From an uncultured Alphaproteobacteria bacterium (GTDB taxonomy: Bacteria; Pseudomonadota; Alphaproteobacteria; RF32; CAG-239), in NCBI GenBank assembly GCA_910580155.1, contig CAJTWX010000004.1:1-41101 (forward strand): a stretch of 41,101 nt of DNA. Direction: 5' to 3'. Shown piece by piece: positions 1 through 8,213 of this stretch (position 1 is its first letter; each line of letters opens with the position of its first letter). The position numbers and the translations under genes were made by a program. The notes beneath the pieces were generated by a model. That model was not told the DNA's origin, did no database searches, and saw only the letters and a list, made by a program, of their open reading frames with translations.

Positions 1-35
1 AATTAAATATTATGGGTATAAGGCTAAAATAGAGG

Positions 36-63
36 TTGCGATTCTGCGGGCGGGTGCTATATT
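36..63 (+). promoter_or_regulatory. Putative sigma70 promoter for mrcA
   Basis: A -35-like TTGCGA (36-41) and a -10-like TATATT (58-63) are separated by 16 bases and lie 41 bases before the mrcA ATG. Only sequence similarity to the consensus supports it. The window edge hides whether mrcA is also read from an upstream gene. Confidence 0.4.
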
Positions 64-104
64 GAGTAAGATTTTCTGGGACTTTATTCTTTTGAGGGTG
101 TTTG

Positions 105-2513
105 ATGTATAAACTCTTTTTAAACCTTATCAGCTTGGGATTATTATTGCTCGCAGCGGCGCTGGCGGGTGTGTTTATCTGGTTTAAAAGCAGTGGGTTT
201 GATATTCCGGACTATACAAGACTTGAGACATATGAACCGCCGGTGACCACGCGCCTGTATGCCGGTGACGGGCAGGTGCTGATGGAATACGCGGTTGAAA
301 AGCGTATTTTCGTGCCCGAAAACAAAATCCCCGATTTGGTGAAAAACGCGTTTATTGCAGCGGAAGACAAGCATTTTTATTCGCATCCCGGTATTGATTT
401 TATGGGGATTACCCGCGCAATATTGACTAACTTTAAGAATGCGGCGACAGGCAAACGTCTGGTTGGGGCATCCACCATTACCCAGCAGGTGGCAAAAAAC
501 TTTTTGCTCTCGTCGGAGCGTTCGCTTACCCGTAAAATTAAAGAGGCGGTGCTGGCATATCGTATCAGCAAGGCCTATTCCAAAGAGCACGTTTTGGAGC
601 TTTACCTGAACGAGATTTATCTCGGTAACCGCGCCTATGGCGTGGCGGCGGCGGCACTCAATTATTTTAATAAAGCACTTTCCGAACTGACAATTGAAGA
701 AGCGGCGTATCTGGCGGCGTTGCCGAAAGGACCGAACAACTATAATCCGCAAAAGCGCTATGATGCGGCAGTGGCACGGCGCAACTGGGTTATCGGGCGG
801 ATGGCGGAAGACGGCTATATCTCTGAGGAGCAGGCAGAGGCAGCCAAGCAAAAGCCGTTGGAAACCGTGGAGCGGAAATTCGGTTATCTGGAAGACGGTG
901 AGTATTTTAGCGATGAGGTGCGGCGGCTGCTCTCTAAAAGTTTGGGCGAAGATGCCGTGTTTGAAGGCGGTTTGATGGTGCGCACGACTATCGACCCCGA
1001 GCTGCAGAAACTCGCGACAAGGGTTTTCCGCCAAGGGCTTATCAACTATGACCGGCGGCACGGCTACCGCAAAACGGGGCTGAAGGTTGACCTGAGCGGC
1101 AACTATCAAGAACAACTTGCGAAAATTGAACTGCCGAAAGGGGCGGAGAAGAGCTGGAAGAAAGCGGTTGTGTTAAATTCGGCGGCGGATAAGGCAACCA
1201 TTGAAACGATTGACGGGCGGCAGGGAGATATCAGCCTTAAAAGTTTGGCTTGGGCTCGGCGGACGCTGAAAGACCAGCGCGTGAGCGAGGCGCCGAAAAA
1301 GGTAACGGACGTTTTGGAAAAAGGCGATGTTATCTATGTTGAAGAGATAAAAGACGGCGAGTTTGTTTTGCGGCAGGTGCCCGATGTTGAGGGGGCGATG
1401 GTGGTGATGAGCCCGCATAACGGCAAGATTTTGGCGATGGTTGGCGGATTTTCGTTTGACAAATCGCAGTTTAACCGCGCGACACAGGCATATCGTCAGA
1501 CGGGGTCGACCTTTAAGCCGTTTGTGTATGTGACGGCGCTGGAGATGGGCTATTCGCCGACGGATTTGATTTTGGATGCGCCGTTTGTGCTTAACCAAGG
1601 GCCGGGGCTGCCGCTGTGGAAACCGTCTAACTACTCAAAAGGCTTTTCGGGGCTGACGACACTCCGGCAGGGAATCGAAAAATCCAAAAATCTGATGACT
1701 GTGCGGTTGGCGCAGGATATCGGGATGGAGCGCGTGTCGGAGATGGCAAAGCGTTTGGGGGTTATGGATAATCTGCCGCATTTGCTCTCAATGTCTTTGG
1801 GGGCGGCGGATACACGGTTAATTGATATGGCGACCGCATATTCGGTGTTTGTCAACGGCGGTAAAAAGGTTTCGCCGTATTTGATTGAGCAGATTCAGGA
1901 CCGTTACGGCAAGGGGCTTTATAAAAACACCGATAGCCATTGTTTGGGATGTTTGGCGGCGCATTTTGACGAAAAGGCGGAGGTGCCGGTAATAACCGAT
2001 GACCGCGCGCAGGTTTTGGACGAGCTGACAGCGTATCAGATGGTATCCATTTTGCAGGGCGTGGCTATTCGCGGGACGGGCGCGAAGCTGGCGTCTTTGC
2101 ATAAAAATCTTGCGGGAAAGACCGGTACGACCAACGAAAACAAAGACGCGTGGTTTATGGGCTTTTCGCCGGATATGGTGGTTGGTATTTATGTCGGATT
2201 TGACGAACCGCGGACGCTCGGACGTATTGAAACCGGTGCGGCGGCGGCATTGCCTATCTTTTATGACTTTATGAAGGAGGCGCTTGCCGATAAGCCTAAT
2301 TTGGAATTTCGCGTGCCGAAAGGTATCCGCTTTGTGCGGGTGAACCCCAAGACTGGTAAGCCGGCGACGCTTGATGACCGTGTGGTTATCTATGAGGCGC
2401 TGAAACCTGACTTTCGGTTTGGCGACAACCAGCGGGTTATCGGCGACGGCGGTGTATCGATGCTTGATGAAGAGAGTGATGACGGGGGATTTTCTCTCGG
2501 GTCTGAATATTAG
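105..2513 (+). CDS. mrcA: Penicillin-binding protein 1A (bifunctional glycosyltransferase/transpeptidase)
   Basis: Class A penicillin-binding protein that polymerises lipid II into glycan strands and cross-links them in the periplasm. The 802-residue protein has one N-terminal membrane anchor (about residues 5-27). The GT51 domain shows EDKHFYSHPG (catalytic Glu about 87) and GASTITQQVAKN. The transpeptidase domain shows the SxxK motif STFK (nucleophile Ser468), SKN (527-529) and KTGT (672-675). Length fits the family. A TTG lies directly upstream, but the ATG at 105 is chosen because GAGGG sits six bases before it. In many alphaproteobacteria this gene directly precedes prfB. Here 4.4 kb of other genes and repeats lie between them. 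The acidic C-terminal tail is unremarkable. Identification is secure. Confidence 0.96.
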   Translation: MYKLFLNLISLGLLLLAAALAGVFIWFKSSGFDIPDYTRLETYEPPVTTRLYAGDGQVLMEYAVEKRIFVPENKIPDLVKNAFIAAEDKHFYSHPGIDFMGITRAILTNFKNAATGKRLVGASTITQQVAKNFLLSSERSLTRKIKEAVLAYRISKAYSKEHVLELYLNEIYLGNRAYGVAAAALNYFNKALSELTIEEAAYLAALPKGPNNYNPQKRYDAAVARRNWVIGRMAEDGYISEEQAEAAKQKPLETVERKFGYLEDGEYFSDEVRRLLSKSLGEDAVFEGGLMVRTTIDPELQKLATRVFRQGLINYDRRHGYRKTGLKVDLSGNYQEQLAKIELPKGAEKSWKKAVVLNSAADKATIETIDGRQGDISLKSLAWARRTLKDQRVSEAPKKVTDVLEKGDVIYVEEIKDGEFVLRQVPDVEGAMVVMSPHNGKILAMVGGFSFDKSQFNRATQAYRQTGSTFKPFVYVTALEMGYSPTDLILDAPFVLNQGPGLPLWKPSNYSKGFSGLTTLRQGIEKSKNLMTVRLAQDIGMERVSEMAKRLGVMDNLPHLLSMSLGAADTRLIDMATAYSVFVNGGKKVSPYLIEQIQDRYGKGLYKNTDSHCLGCLAAHFDEKAEVPVITDDRAQVLDELTAYQMVSILQGVAIRGTGAKLASLHKNLAGKTGTTNENKDAWFMGFSPDMVVGIYVGFDEPRTLGRIETGAAAALPIFYDFMKEALADKPNLEFRVPKGIRFVRVNPKTGKPATLDDRVVIYEALKPDFRFGDNQRVIGDGGVSMLDEESDDGGFSLGSEY

Positions 2514-2516
2514 TGA

Positions 2517-2673
2517 GGTGTGGGCTAAGTCACAGTCAGTGGCTGCGCCACCTGAAACAAGGGTATATTCCCTCCTTTATATACGTCTGTTGTACACCGC
2601 AGTCGGGAATTTGCACTCAAGCATCGCGCTTTATCACACCCGTTGCTACGCAGGGATTTGACCAGCTTTTTGT
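2517..2673. repeat. Dispersed repeat family A, copy 1
   Basis: This copy follows the mrcA stop and shares with 19212-19352 and 26288-26408 a conserved core, TGTACACCGCAGTCGGGAAT (2591-2610), followed by an ACTCAAGCAT stretch and a CTACGCAGGG end. The terminal hairpin seen in other copies is degenerate here. It also carries a GCGCCACCTG piece resembling family D. Short open frames across it look like chance. Confidence 0.8.
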
Positions 2674-2779
2674 ATATGCGATGGCAGCAAGGATTTTATT
2701 TTATCTTTTTGCTTGAAAAATTAAATTTTAGGGGGCAAATTAGGGGGTAAATCGGATAAATTTTGGAAAGGACAGCATA

Positions 2780-3790
2780 ATGGTTAAGGTGGCGGTTGCC
2801 GGCGTTAAGGAAAGTGCAGGGCGCGAGTTTTTGAATCTGTTGAATGAAAACGGTTTTATGGCAGATGATGTGTTTGCGCTGGAGGCGAAGTCTCCGCTCG
2901 GGACGATTGTTTCTTACGGCGAGGACGACGAGCTTGATGTCTATTCTCTTGATGAGTTTGACTTTAAACAAGTTGAGGCCGTGGTGTTTGCAACCACTAA
3001 GGAAATCGGGCGGCGCTATATTAAGAAAGCGCTCAGTGCCGGCTGTAAAGTGGTTGATTTGTCAGGCGCGACTTTTACCGAGGCGGATGTGCCGCTGATT
3101 ATTCCGGAGATTAACGGTGATTTGCTGAATGGCGGTGTGAAGGCTGTCGGAGTGCCGTCGTCGGCGGTATATCAGATTTTGCTGCCGCTTGCCAATGCGC
3201 TTAAGGAGCATAAGCTTGAGCGGCTGGTGGTGACGATGTTTAATTCTGCTTCTTATTATGGACATCAGGCGATGGACGAGCTGTTTTCGCAATCGCGCAA
3301 GATTTTCTTAAACGAATCGCTTGCCGATAATCAGATGGTGTTTAAAAAGCAGATTGCGTTTAACGTGTTGCCGCAGGTGGGCGAGTTTATCGGCGAGGAA
3401 ACTTCTCTTGAGTGGGCGATTAACGCCGAGATTAAGAAAGTGTTGAACAGCGACATTAAGGTGCACGCCAATTGTGCGTTTGTGCCAACGTTTATCGGCG
3501 ATGCGGCGTTTGTGAATGCGGCATTTGCAGACGAAGTTGACGCAACGGCGGTACGCTCTTCGATGCAGTCGGTCAAAAACGTGGTGGTGTTTGACAAGAC
3601 GGTTGATGCGGGGTATGTGAGCGTGGATGATGTGCAGGGAGAAGACAGCGTGTATGTTTCGCGCGTGCGTCAGGATGTATCGGTTGAAAGCGGTATCAGT
3701 TTTTGGACGGTGGCGGACAATCTCCGTTCCGGTTCGGCTAAGCTTGCCTATGAAGTATTGAAGGAAATATTGCCGGTGCAGCCTGCATAG
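2780..3790 (+). CDS. USG-1-like aspartate-semialdehyde dehydrogenase homologue, probably catalytically dead
   Basis: The 336-residue sequence aligns by eye over its whole length with aspartate-semialdehyde dehydrogenase (Asd): N-terminal dinucleotide-binding start (VAVAGVKESAGREFL), AMDELFSQSRKIF, KKQIAFNVLPQ and SFWTVADNLRSG. The catalytic residues are altered. The NPNC box reads VPSS, so the active-site Cys is Ser128. The catalytic Gln is Asn155. The substrate-binding Arg and the His of the RVP..GH segment are Phe234 and Asp241. E. coli USG-1 is a known Asd relative lacking the catalytic Cys, so this is most likely a similar pseudoenzyme, or an enzyme with changed chemistry. The GGAAAGGA ribosome site at 2765 supports the start. 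A working Asd would have to be encoded elsewhere. Role unknown. Confidence 0.8.
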   Translation: MVKVAVAGVKESAGREFLNLLNENGFMADDVFALEAKSPLGTIVSYGEDDELDVYSLDEFDFKQVEAVVFATTKEIGRRYIKKALSAGCKVVDLSGATFTEADVPLIIPEINGDLLNGGVKAVGVPSSAVYQILLPLANALKEHKLERLVVTMFNSASYYGHQAMDELFSQSRKIFLNESLADNQMVFKKQIAFNVLPQVGEFIGEETSLEWAINAEIKKVLNSDIKVHANCAFVPTFIGDAAFVNAAFADEVDATAVRSSMQSVKNVVVFDKTVDAGYVSVDDVQGEDSVYVSRVRQDVSVESGISFWTVADNLRSGSAKLAYEVLKEILPVQPA

Positions 3791-3811
3791 AAAAGCCTGA
3801 GATGTTTGTTT

Positions 3812-3850
3812 ATCCCCCTTATCTTCTGAGAAGAGAGGGGGATTTTGTAT
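3812..3850 (+). terminator. Rho-independent terminator after the Asd-like gene
   Basis: The stem ATCCCCCT (3812-3819) pairs with AGGGGGAT (3836-3843). An inner TCTTC/GAAGA stem closes a three-base loop, and a short T-rich tract follows. It lies 21 bases after the stop codon. Confidence 0.75.
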
Positions 3851-3867
3851 TGTTAGCAAAATAACAC

Positions 3868-3895
3868 TTGCATAATTGTGCGGATATGATATAGT
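3868..3895 (+). promoter_or_regulatory. Putative sigma70 promoter for the small membrane protein
   Basis: TTGCAT (3868-3873), a 16-base spacer and TATAGT (3890-3895) lie just after the preceding terminator and 63 bases before the downstream start codon. Confidence 0.45.
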
Positions 3896-3958
3896 TTTGA
3901 ACAGTTATGTAAGTCTTTGTTTATTATTCGGTGTGGCTTTGTAGTTTAAGGCTTTGAC

Positions 3959-4471
3959 GTGCACCGGATTTTCTTTAGTGATATTGTTTTACCCTTAAAT
4001 ATGTTTTTTATGAAGCAGTTTTTACTTAAGATGCGCAATGCCGGAGCGGTTGTTTGCGCTTGTATTGTTGCTTTTTTAGTGATGAGCAACTTTTATTTTT
4101 TTGGCAAGGACGTGTTTACGCACGTTTCGCGGGCAGAGATGTTTGCCACGCTGCAAATGGTGTGGTGGCTTAATCTGGCGACGGCGCTTGTATCCGGTTT
4201 GGGAAATCTTTTGTATAAGGCAGAAGACGGACGGCGGGCAGATGTGTTGGCGTTTAGCGGAATATGCGGGATGTGTTCTTTTGCTGTCATCGGCTTTTTT
4301 TATATCTGGGTCGGTTTTACAGCCGGTGAGGTGTGGCGGCCGATTATGATGTTTTTCGTGACGGCATATGCTTGTGCATTTATTTTTTTCGGCACAAGCT
4401 ATTTTGTCCGTCTGCTTCGCAATATTATGCCGCGGCGCGACGAAGATTTTGAAGAGTGTATGACAGTGTGA
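3959..4471 (+). CDS. Four-helix inner-membrane protein of unknown function
   Basis: I do not recognise this 170-residue protein. It has four likely membrane segments (about residues 29-50, 66-84, 96-119 and 126-150), loops of about 10-15 residues and a charged C-terminus (PRRDEDFEE). The GTG start at 3959 has AAGG seven bases upstream. ATG codons at 4001 and 4010 are in frame and would remove only the non-membrane N-terminus, but they lack a visible ribosome site. It has its own promoter and terminator, so it is probably monocistronic. Nothing nearby indicates a function. Confidence 0.7.
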   Translation: MHRIFFSDIVLPLNMFFMKQFLLKMRNAGAVVCACIVAFLVMSNFYFFGKDVFTHVSRAEMFATLQMVWWLNLATALVSGLGNLLYKAEDGRRADVLAFSGICGMCSFAVIGFFYIWVGFTAGEVWRPIMMFFVTAYACAFIFFGTSYFVRLLRNIMPRRDEDFEECMTV

Positions 4472-4476
4472 CTGTG

Positions 4477-4512
4477 AAACGGATAGAGCTTAGGCTTTAT
4501 CCGTTTTTTTTT
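4477..4512 (+). terminator. Rho-independent terminator
   Basis: AAACGGATA (4477-4485) pairs perfectly with TATCCGTTT (4498-4506) and runs into a stretch of T. It lies six bases after the stop of the small membrane protein gene. Confidence 0.9.
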
Positions 4513-4554
4513 GTGTTTGGTTTGTTGAGGGAGTGTGCTGGCGCACCGGTTAGT

Positions 4555-4596
4555 GGATTGCTTCGGTTGCTGCCTTATGGCGCACCTCGCAATGAC
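4555..4596. repeat. Repeat family B, half element
   Basis: The segment GGATTGCTTCGGTTGCTGCC ... CTCGCAATGAC matches the right half of the complete palindrome at 8214-8331 with a few substitutions. It lies between two convergent genes. Confidence 0.75.
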
Positions 4597-4611
4597 TAGA
4601 GGGAGGAGCAT

Positions 4612-4642
4612 AAAAAAACAGGCTATCCTCACGGACGGCCTG
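4612..4642 (-). terminator. Rho-independent terminator of the helical-repeat gene
   Basis: On the minus strand CAGGC (4642-4638) pairs with GCCTG (4623-4619). An inner GTCC/GGAT pairing strengthens the stem, and seven T residues follow (4618-4612). It is 25 bases after the minus-strand stop codon. Confidence 0.85.
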
Positions 4643-4666
4643 CTTTGTTTCTAACTATAATCAAAC

Positions 4667-5818
4667 TTATGTGGTTTGTTTGTTGTAATACGGTATATTT
4701 TCCTGCCATATCCGTATTGTTTCGGGGGTGGCGCATTTCAGGAGAGCGGCCTCCGCGATGTCTGCAAGCGGGTAGCGGCTGACATAATATTCGATTTCTG
4801 CGCTGTTGCGCCGGAACATCAGTTCCTGCTGTGCGGTGTCGCACAGACTATGGCGCGAGATGTAGAGCATAATCTCGTTATGCTGTCCGCGCTTGATGAA
4901 GCGGGTTTCGTTGTCTTCCGCGAAATAATGCTCTTTGATATAAGCTTTGATTTCACGGTGTTTGCGACGGTCTAACAGCAGTTTTTCGCCTTTTTCGCAG
5001 AGACGGTTTTTGGAGAGATAGCCTAATATCTCTTTCGGGCTGGCGCGGTTTAATATAACCTCGTGCATTTCCTCTATGCCGTAGTGCTTGATGTAGCTTA
5101 CGACAGATGCAAACTCGCCGTGGGCGAAAAAGAAACGTTCGGCATTTTTGCAAAACCGGTTGGTACTGATGAAACGTTCCAGCTTGTTACGATGTGCGAA
5201 GCGGATGAGTCTCATCTCTTCGAACATTTGTTTTCTTTCCGCTTTGTGTTCAGTTTCAATCAGGAGGTTGATATCGTCCCAATCGGCAAACTCCATTACT
5301 GCCATCTTTTCGCGCTCGTTTAAGCGTGTGCTTGTGATAAGCCAGCGCGTCATCTCGGGGATGTTGCGATGAATAAGCTCAAGCTTGGCAAACGGTGTTA
5401 ACACGAAAGTATTGCCGTGTTCCCGAAGTGCAGCGTAGTTTTTCTGCTCAAGCAGGTTCTGCTCGGGAAATACTTCGGGGATATTGTCGAAATAGTCCTC
5501 GTTATGCACCAAAGCCCAGATGAAAAGGTAGTTGCCATAAGCAAAAAACTCTTCGAGGACTTCGGTTTTGCCGTTTTCCATAAGCAGAAGCAGGTTTATC
5601 CACTTCAGATTGTTGCTGCGGAATATTGCGATACGGGCGCCGGAAGCGAAACCGTAATGGAGCATATATTCCTCTATGGCAGCGGTCAGCCCGCGTTTGA
5701 CAAGCTCTTTTTCGGCTGCCACGTGAGAGAAATGCGCTGTTTTGATATACGCGACCAGTTCTCGTACTGTTGCGGAACGGATGAAATCCAGTTCCTCTTG
5801 GAGATTTTTTAGTTTCAT
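4667..5818 (-). CDS. Helical-repeat protein with units of about 26 residues, function unknown
   Basis: No named family is recognised. The 383 residues lack a signal peptide and membrane segments. The C-terminal third holds at least four units of about 26 residues with the pattern (K/R/N/A)EIxxYI/VSxxxLCxxAExxLLxR, beginning at KEILGYL, REIKAYI, NEIMLYI and AEIEYYV. The N-terminal part (RELVAYIKTAHFSHVAAEKELVKRG) carries a related unit. This predicts a curved two-helix solenoid suited to binding proteins. The ribosome site AGGTGG is about 10 bases before the ATG. It has its own strong promoter (5905-5932) and terminator. Its substrate cannot be inferred from the neighbours. Confidence 0.8.
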   Translation of the reverse strand: MKLKNLQEELDFIRSATVRELVAYIKTAHFSHVAAEKELVKRGLTAAIEEYMLHYGFASGARIAIFRSNNLKWINLLLLMENGKTEVLEEFFAYGNYLFIWALVHNEDYFDNIPEVFPEQNLLEQKNYAALREHGNTFVLTPFAKLELIHRNIPEMTRWLITSTRLNEREKMAVMEFADWDDINLLIETEHKAERKQMFEEMRLIRFAHRNKLERFISTNRFCKNAERFFFAHGEFASVVSYIKHYGIEEMHEVILNRASPKEILGYLSKNRLCEKGEKLLLDRRKHREIKAYIKEHYFAEDNETRFIKRGQHNEIMLYISRHSLCDTAQQELMFRRNSAEIEYYVSRYPLADIAEAALLKCATPETIRIWQENIPYYNKQTT

Positions 5819-5904
5819 AACTTATATGCCACCTACTTTACTCAGTGGGCTTTTTTGGTTGATAATTCAGATGATAATTCACATAAAAAGGTTTTTATGG
5901 CTAA

Positions 5905-5932
5905 AGTGTATCTGTTGGAATTTTTTTGTCAA
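5905..5932 (-). promoter_or_regulatory. Sigma70 promoter for the helical-repeat gene
   Basis: On the minus strand a consensus TTGACA (5932-5927), a 16-base A-rich spacer and TACACT (5910-5905) lie 87 bases upstream of the start codon. Confidence 0.6.
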
Positions 5933-5954
5933 GAAAAAAGATGCGTAAGGGAGA

Positions 5955-6722
5955 TTATTTTTCGAGGTACCAGTAAGTCTTGCGACGTTCTTCGGCAAAA
6001 GAAAAGGAAACGGCGCGGAGGATGTGCATATATTTATCTTTGTTTTGCGGGGCAAAACCGGCGGGGTATGGGGATTCCAGCAGCTTTTGAATATCCTGCT
6101 CGACAAAAACTTCTTCCGGCAGGTAGCGGCGGCAGAACGCATAACGCGCGGCGGAGAGGTCTGTTATATCATAGCCGATGGTGTTGAGAAGTTTTTCTTC
6201 ATCGGTTTCTTTGTCCAGCCGGCGCAGGCTGTACCATATGCCGAGGTTATATTGATAGAGCTTTTTCCACGGAAAAGCCGCGCCGGGGTCCGGCTTGCGT
6301 GTGGGGGCAATGTCGGAATGTCCGAGAATATTCTCGCGGCGGATTTTATATTTGCGGCAGAGGGCATTCAGAAGGCTGTAGAGCTTTTTCATTACGCCAA
6401 TCTGATAGTCTGCGGGGGATTGGCCGAGGGTTTGGGTTTCTATTTCAATACCGATGGAGCATTCGTTCAGTGATTTACCCTTGCTGTTTTGCCAGCGGCT
6501 GATGCCAGCGTGATATGCAACCAGCGATGGAGGCAGGACTTCGGTGGTGGTGTTGTCGCGCCCGATGATATAATGTACACTCAAACCCAGTTCATCCAAT
6601 GTTTTTATCTGCTCTTCGGGGGTGCCGAGCGAACAGTGCAGGATGATGTATTTTATTGGTTCGGTTCGTTCGCGGTAGTGTTCGGAATGGGCGACGCGGT
6701 CGAGCTTGAGCGGGGTCGGCAT
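5955..6722 (-). CDS. AmpD-type N-acetylmuramoyl-L-alanine amidase
   Basis: Amidase_2-family zinc amidase expected to cut the bond between N-acetylmuramic acid and L-alanine in peptidoglycan fragments. The 255-residue protein shows the zinc ligands His29 (YIILHCS), His135 and Asp145 in GHSDIAPTRKPDPG, with Lys143 and Glu94 (IGIEIE) in the usual catalytic positions. No signal peptide is visible, so a cytoplasmic role in muropeptide recycling is likely. About 95 residues after the catalytic domain are not recognised and may be a lineage-specific extension. The start is fixed by AAGGAG five bases upstream. It shares its strand with the helical-repeat gene, but that gene has its own promoter. Confidence 0.88.
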   Translation of the reverse strand: MPTPLKLDRVAHSEHYRERTEPIKYIILHCSLGTPEEQIKTLDELGLSVHYIIGRDNTTTEVLPPSLVAYHAGISRWQNSKGKSLNECSIGIEIETQTLGQSPADYQIGVMKKLYSLLNALCRKYKIRRENILGHSDIAPTRKPDPGAAFPWKKLYQYNLGIWYSLRRLDKETDEEKLLNTIGYDITDLSAARYAFCRRYLPEEVFVEQDIQKLLESPYPAGFAPQNKDKYMHILRAVSFSFAEERRKTYWYLEK

Positions 6723-6777
6723 AGTTTCTCCTTATTGTCTTTTAGGTTTAAAATAAGGCAAGATGATTAAAAAATGC

Positions 6778-6806
6778 TTTACAAACGGGAGATTTTTGGT
6801 TATGTG
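6778..6806 (+). promoter_or_regulatory. Possible sigma70 promoter for prfB
   Basis: TTTACA (6778-6783), a 17-base spacer and TATGTG (6801-6806) precede prfB by 143 bases. The leader would include a family D repeat. Evidence is motif similarity only. Confidence 0.3.
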
Positions 6807-6810
6807 AGGA

Positions 6811-6900
6811 GGCAGCGCCACCTGCAACGCCCAACTTGTTGGGGAACGCGGGCTGCGGCGGGGCAAGAGAATGTACCACTACGCGCGGGCTTTGGGAGAT
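6811..6900. repeat. Dispersed repeat family D, copy 1
   Basis: GGCAGCGCCACCTGCAACGC is followed by a small perfect hairpin (CCCAAC TT GTTGGG) and a GCGCGGGCTTTGGG end. Near-copies occur at 16765-16835 and, shortened and doubled, at 37195-37309. It fills most of the gap before prfB. Confidence 0.75.
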
Positions 6901-6949
6901 AAGGATGGGTGAGGGGGTGGTAAATGTTAATATTTAGATGGAGTGTATG

Positions 6950-8042
6950 ATGCGGGCAGAATTTTACAATTTAATAAACGAGATTAAAGACAGTGCGCTT
7001 ATTCTCCGGAGGTTTCTTTGACTATGACAATGCAAAACTCCGGCAGGAAGAACTGGCGGTTTTAACCGCTGACCCTAGGCTTTGGGATAATCAGGAACAG
7101 GCGCTCAAACTGACTGCTGAGAAGAACACGCTTGATGACAATCTTGCCTTTTATGAAGATTTGGAAGCTGATGTTGCCAACTGTACGGAAATGGTCGAGC
7201 TTGCCGAGGCGGAAGAAGACGAGGCGATGCTTGCGGATTTGTATGCACATCTGCAAGAGCTTAAAGCCGGTGCCAAAGAGCGCGAACTGCTCTCTTTGCT
7301 TTCGGGCGAGTTTGACAAGAACGATACTTACCTTGAGGTACACGCCGGTTCGGGCGGCACTGAGGCGCAAGACTGGGCTGAGATGTTGCTTAGGATGTAT
7401 TCACGCTGGGCGGAAAAACACAAATATAAAGTCAGCTATGTGGAAGAAACTGAGGGCGATGTGGCCGGGCTTAAATCTGCGACCATCAAAATCGCGGGGT
7501 TAAATGCTTATGGCTGGCTCAAGGGCGAGAGCGGTGTTCATCGCTTAGTGCGCATTTCCCCGTTTGACAGTAACGCGCGGCGGCATACGAGCTTTGCCTC
7601 GATTACCGTTTATCCGGTGGTGGATGATGACATCAACATTGACATCAACCCCGCCGACATCAAGATGGATACTTATCGTTCTTCCGGTGCGGGTGGGCAG
7701 CACGTTAACAAGACAGAATCGGCTGTGCGGCTGACGCACATTCCTTCCGGTGTCGTCGTTTCCTGCCAGACAGAGCGTTCGCAATTTGCCAACCGCGATC
7801 AAGCGATGAAGATGCTTCAAGCCAAACTCTATGAAATCGAACAGCGCAAAAAAGACGCTGCTGCCGAGCAAAAATGGGAAGAGCAGGGCGACAACGGCTG
7901 GGGCTACCAAATCCGTTCTTACGTTTTGCAGCCCTATAAAATGGTTAAAGACCTGCGCACCAACGTTGAAACCTCCGATGACAGGGGAGTGTTGGATGGG
8001 GAGATTGATTTGTTTCTCTCCGCTTACCTCGCCAAGGGGTAA
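6950..8042 (+). CDS. prfB: Peptide chain release factor 2, made by programmed +1 frameshift
   Basis: RF2 recognises UGA and UAA stop codons and triggers peptide release on the ribosome. Translation starts at the ATG at 6950 (GGAG six bases upstream; another ATG at 6947) and reads 23 codons (MRAEFYNLINEIKDS...) to an in-frame TGA at 7019-7021. The slippery CTT TGA C is preceded three bases upstream by an internal Shine-Dalgarno, GGAGG (7008-7012), which is the classic autoregulatory prfB site. The +1 frame continues DYDNAKLRQEE to the stop at 8042, giving about 363 residues, normal for the family. The stop-codon-recognition tripeptide SPF (RISPFDSNARR) and the catalytic GGQ (SSGAGGQHVNK) are present. 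Low RF2 should favour the shift and restore RF2. Confidence 0.95.
7008..7022 (+). promoter_or_regulatory. prfB programmed +1 frameshift site
   Basis: GGAGG, three bases, then CTTTGAC. The internal Shine-Dalgarno spacing and slippery CTT before TGA match the conserved bacterial RF2 autoregulation signal. The short upstream frame and the long downstream frame join here. Confidence 0.95.
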
Positions 8043-8175
8043 ATTTTGTGAACTAGCTCGCAGATGGAAGCCCCTCTTCAGTCGGGTCAGTGGCAGCGCC
8101 ACGGGCATAACTTACTACGCTCCCCTCCCTAGCAGGACATTTGGGGCTCACTACTAAAATTACACGGTTTTTCAC
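8040..8175. repeat. Palindromic repeat family C, degenerate copy 1
   Basis: This copy begins on the prfB TAA stop codon (TAAATTTTGTGAAC) and ends with ACTAAAATTACACGGTTTTT, forming imperfect inverted arms. The interior shares GATGGAAGCCCCTCTTCAGT with the copies at 37008 and 41001. Confidence 0.75.
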
Positions 8176-8203
8176 TACAACAGCCGCGTGTGTGATTTTT
8201 TTT
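8161..8203 (+). terminator. Possible terminator after prfB
   Basis: ACACG (8162-8166) can pair with CGTGT (8187-8191), followed by a run of eight T residues (8196-8203). The loop is long, so confidence is moderate. Confidence 0.5.
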
Positions 8204-8213
8204 GCTTTTATGA

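Noticed and set aside
144..1115. Long open frame antisense to mrcA
   Set aside because: A shadow of the highly coding mrcA frame, rich in Arg/His/Cys and without a recognisable motif; the same holds for similar antisense frames under other genes.
2513..2716. A small gene after mrcA
   Set aside because: The frame runs across a family A repeat and has no conserved features.
2780..3790. Naming the gene asd as an active dehydrogenase
   Set aside because: Catalytic Cys, Gln and His and the substrate-binding Arg are all substituted.
5855..6187. Plus-strand frame over the amidase 3' end
   Set aside because: It overlaps the well-supported amidase on the other strand and lacks a ribosome site and any recognisable domain.
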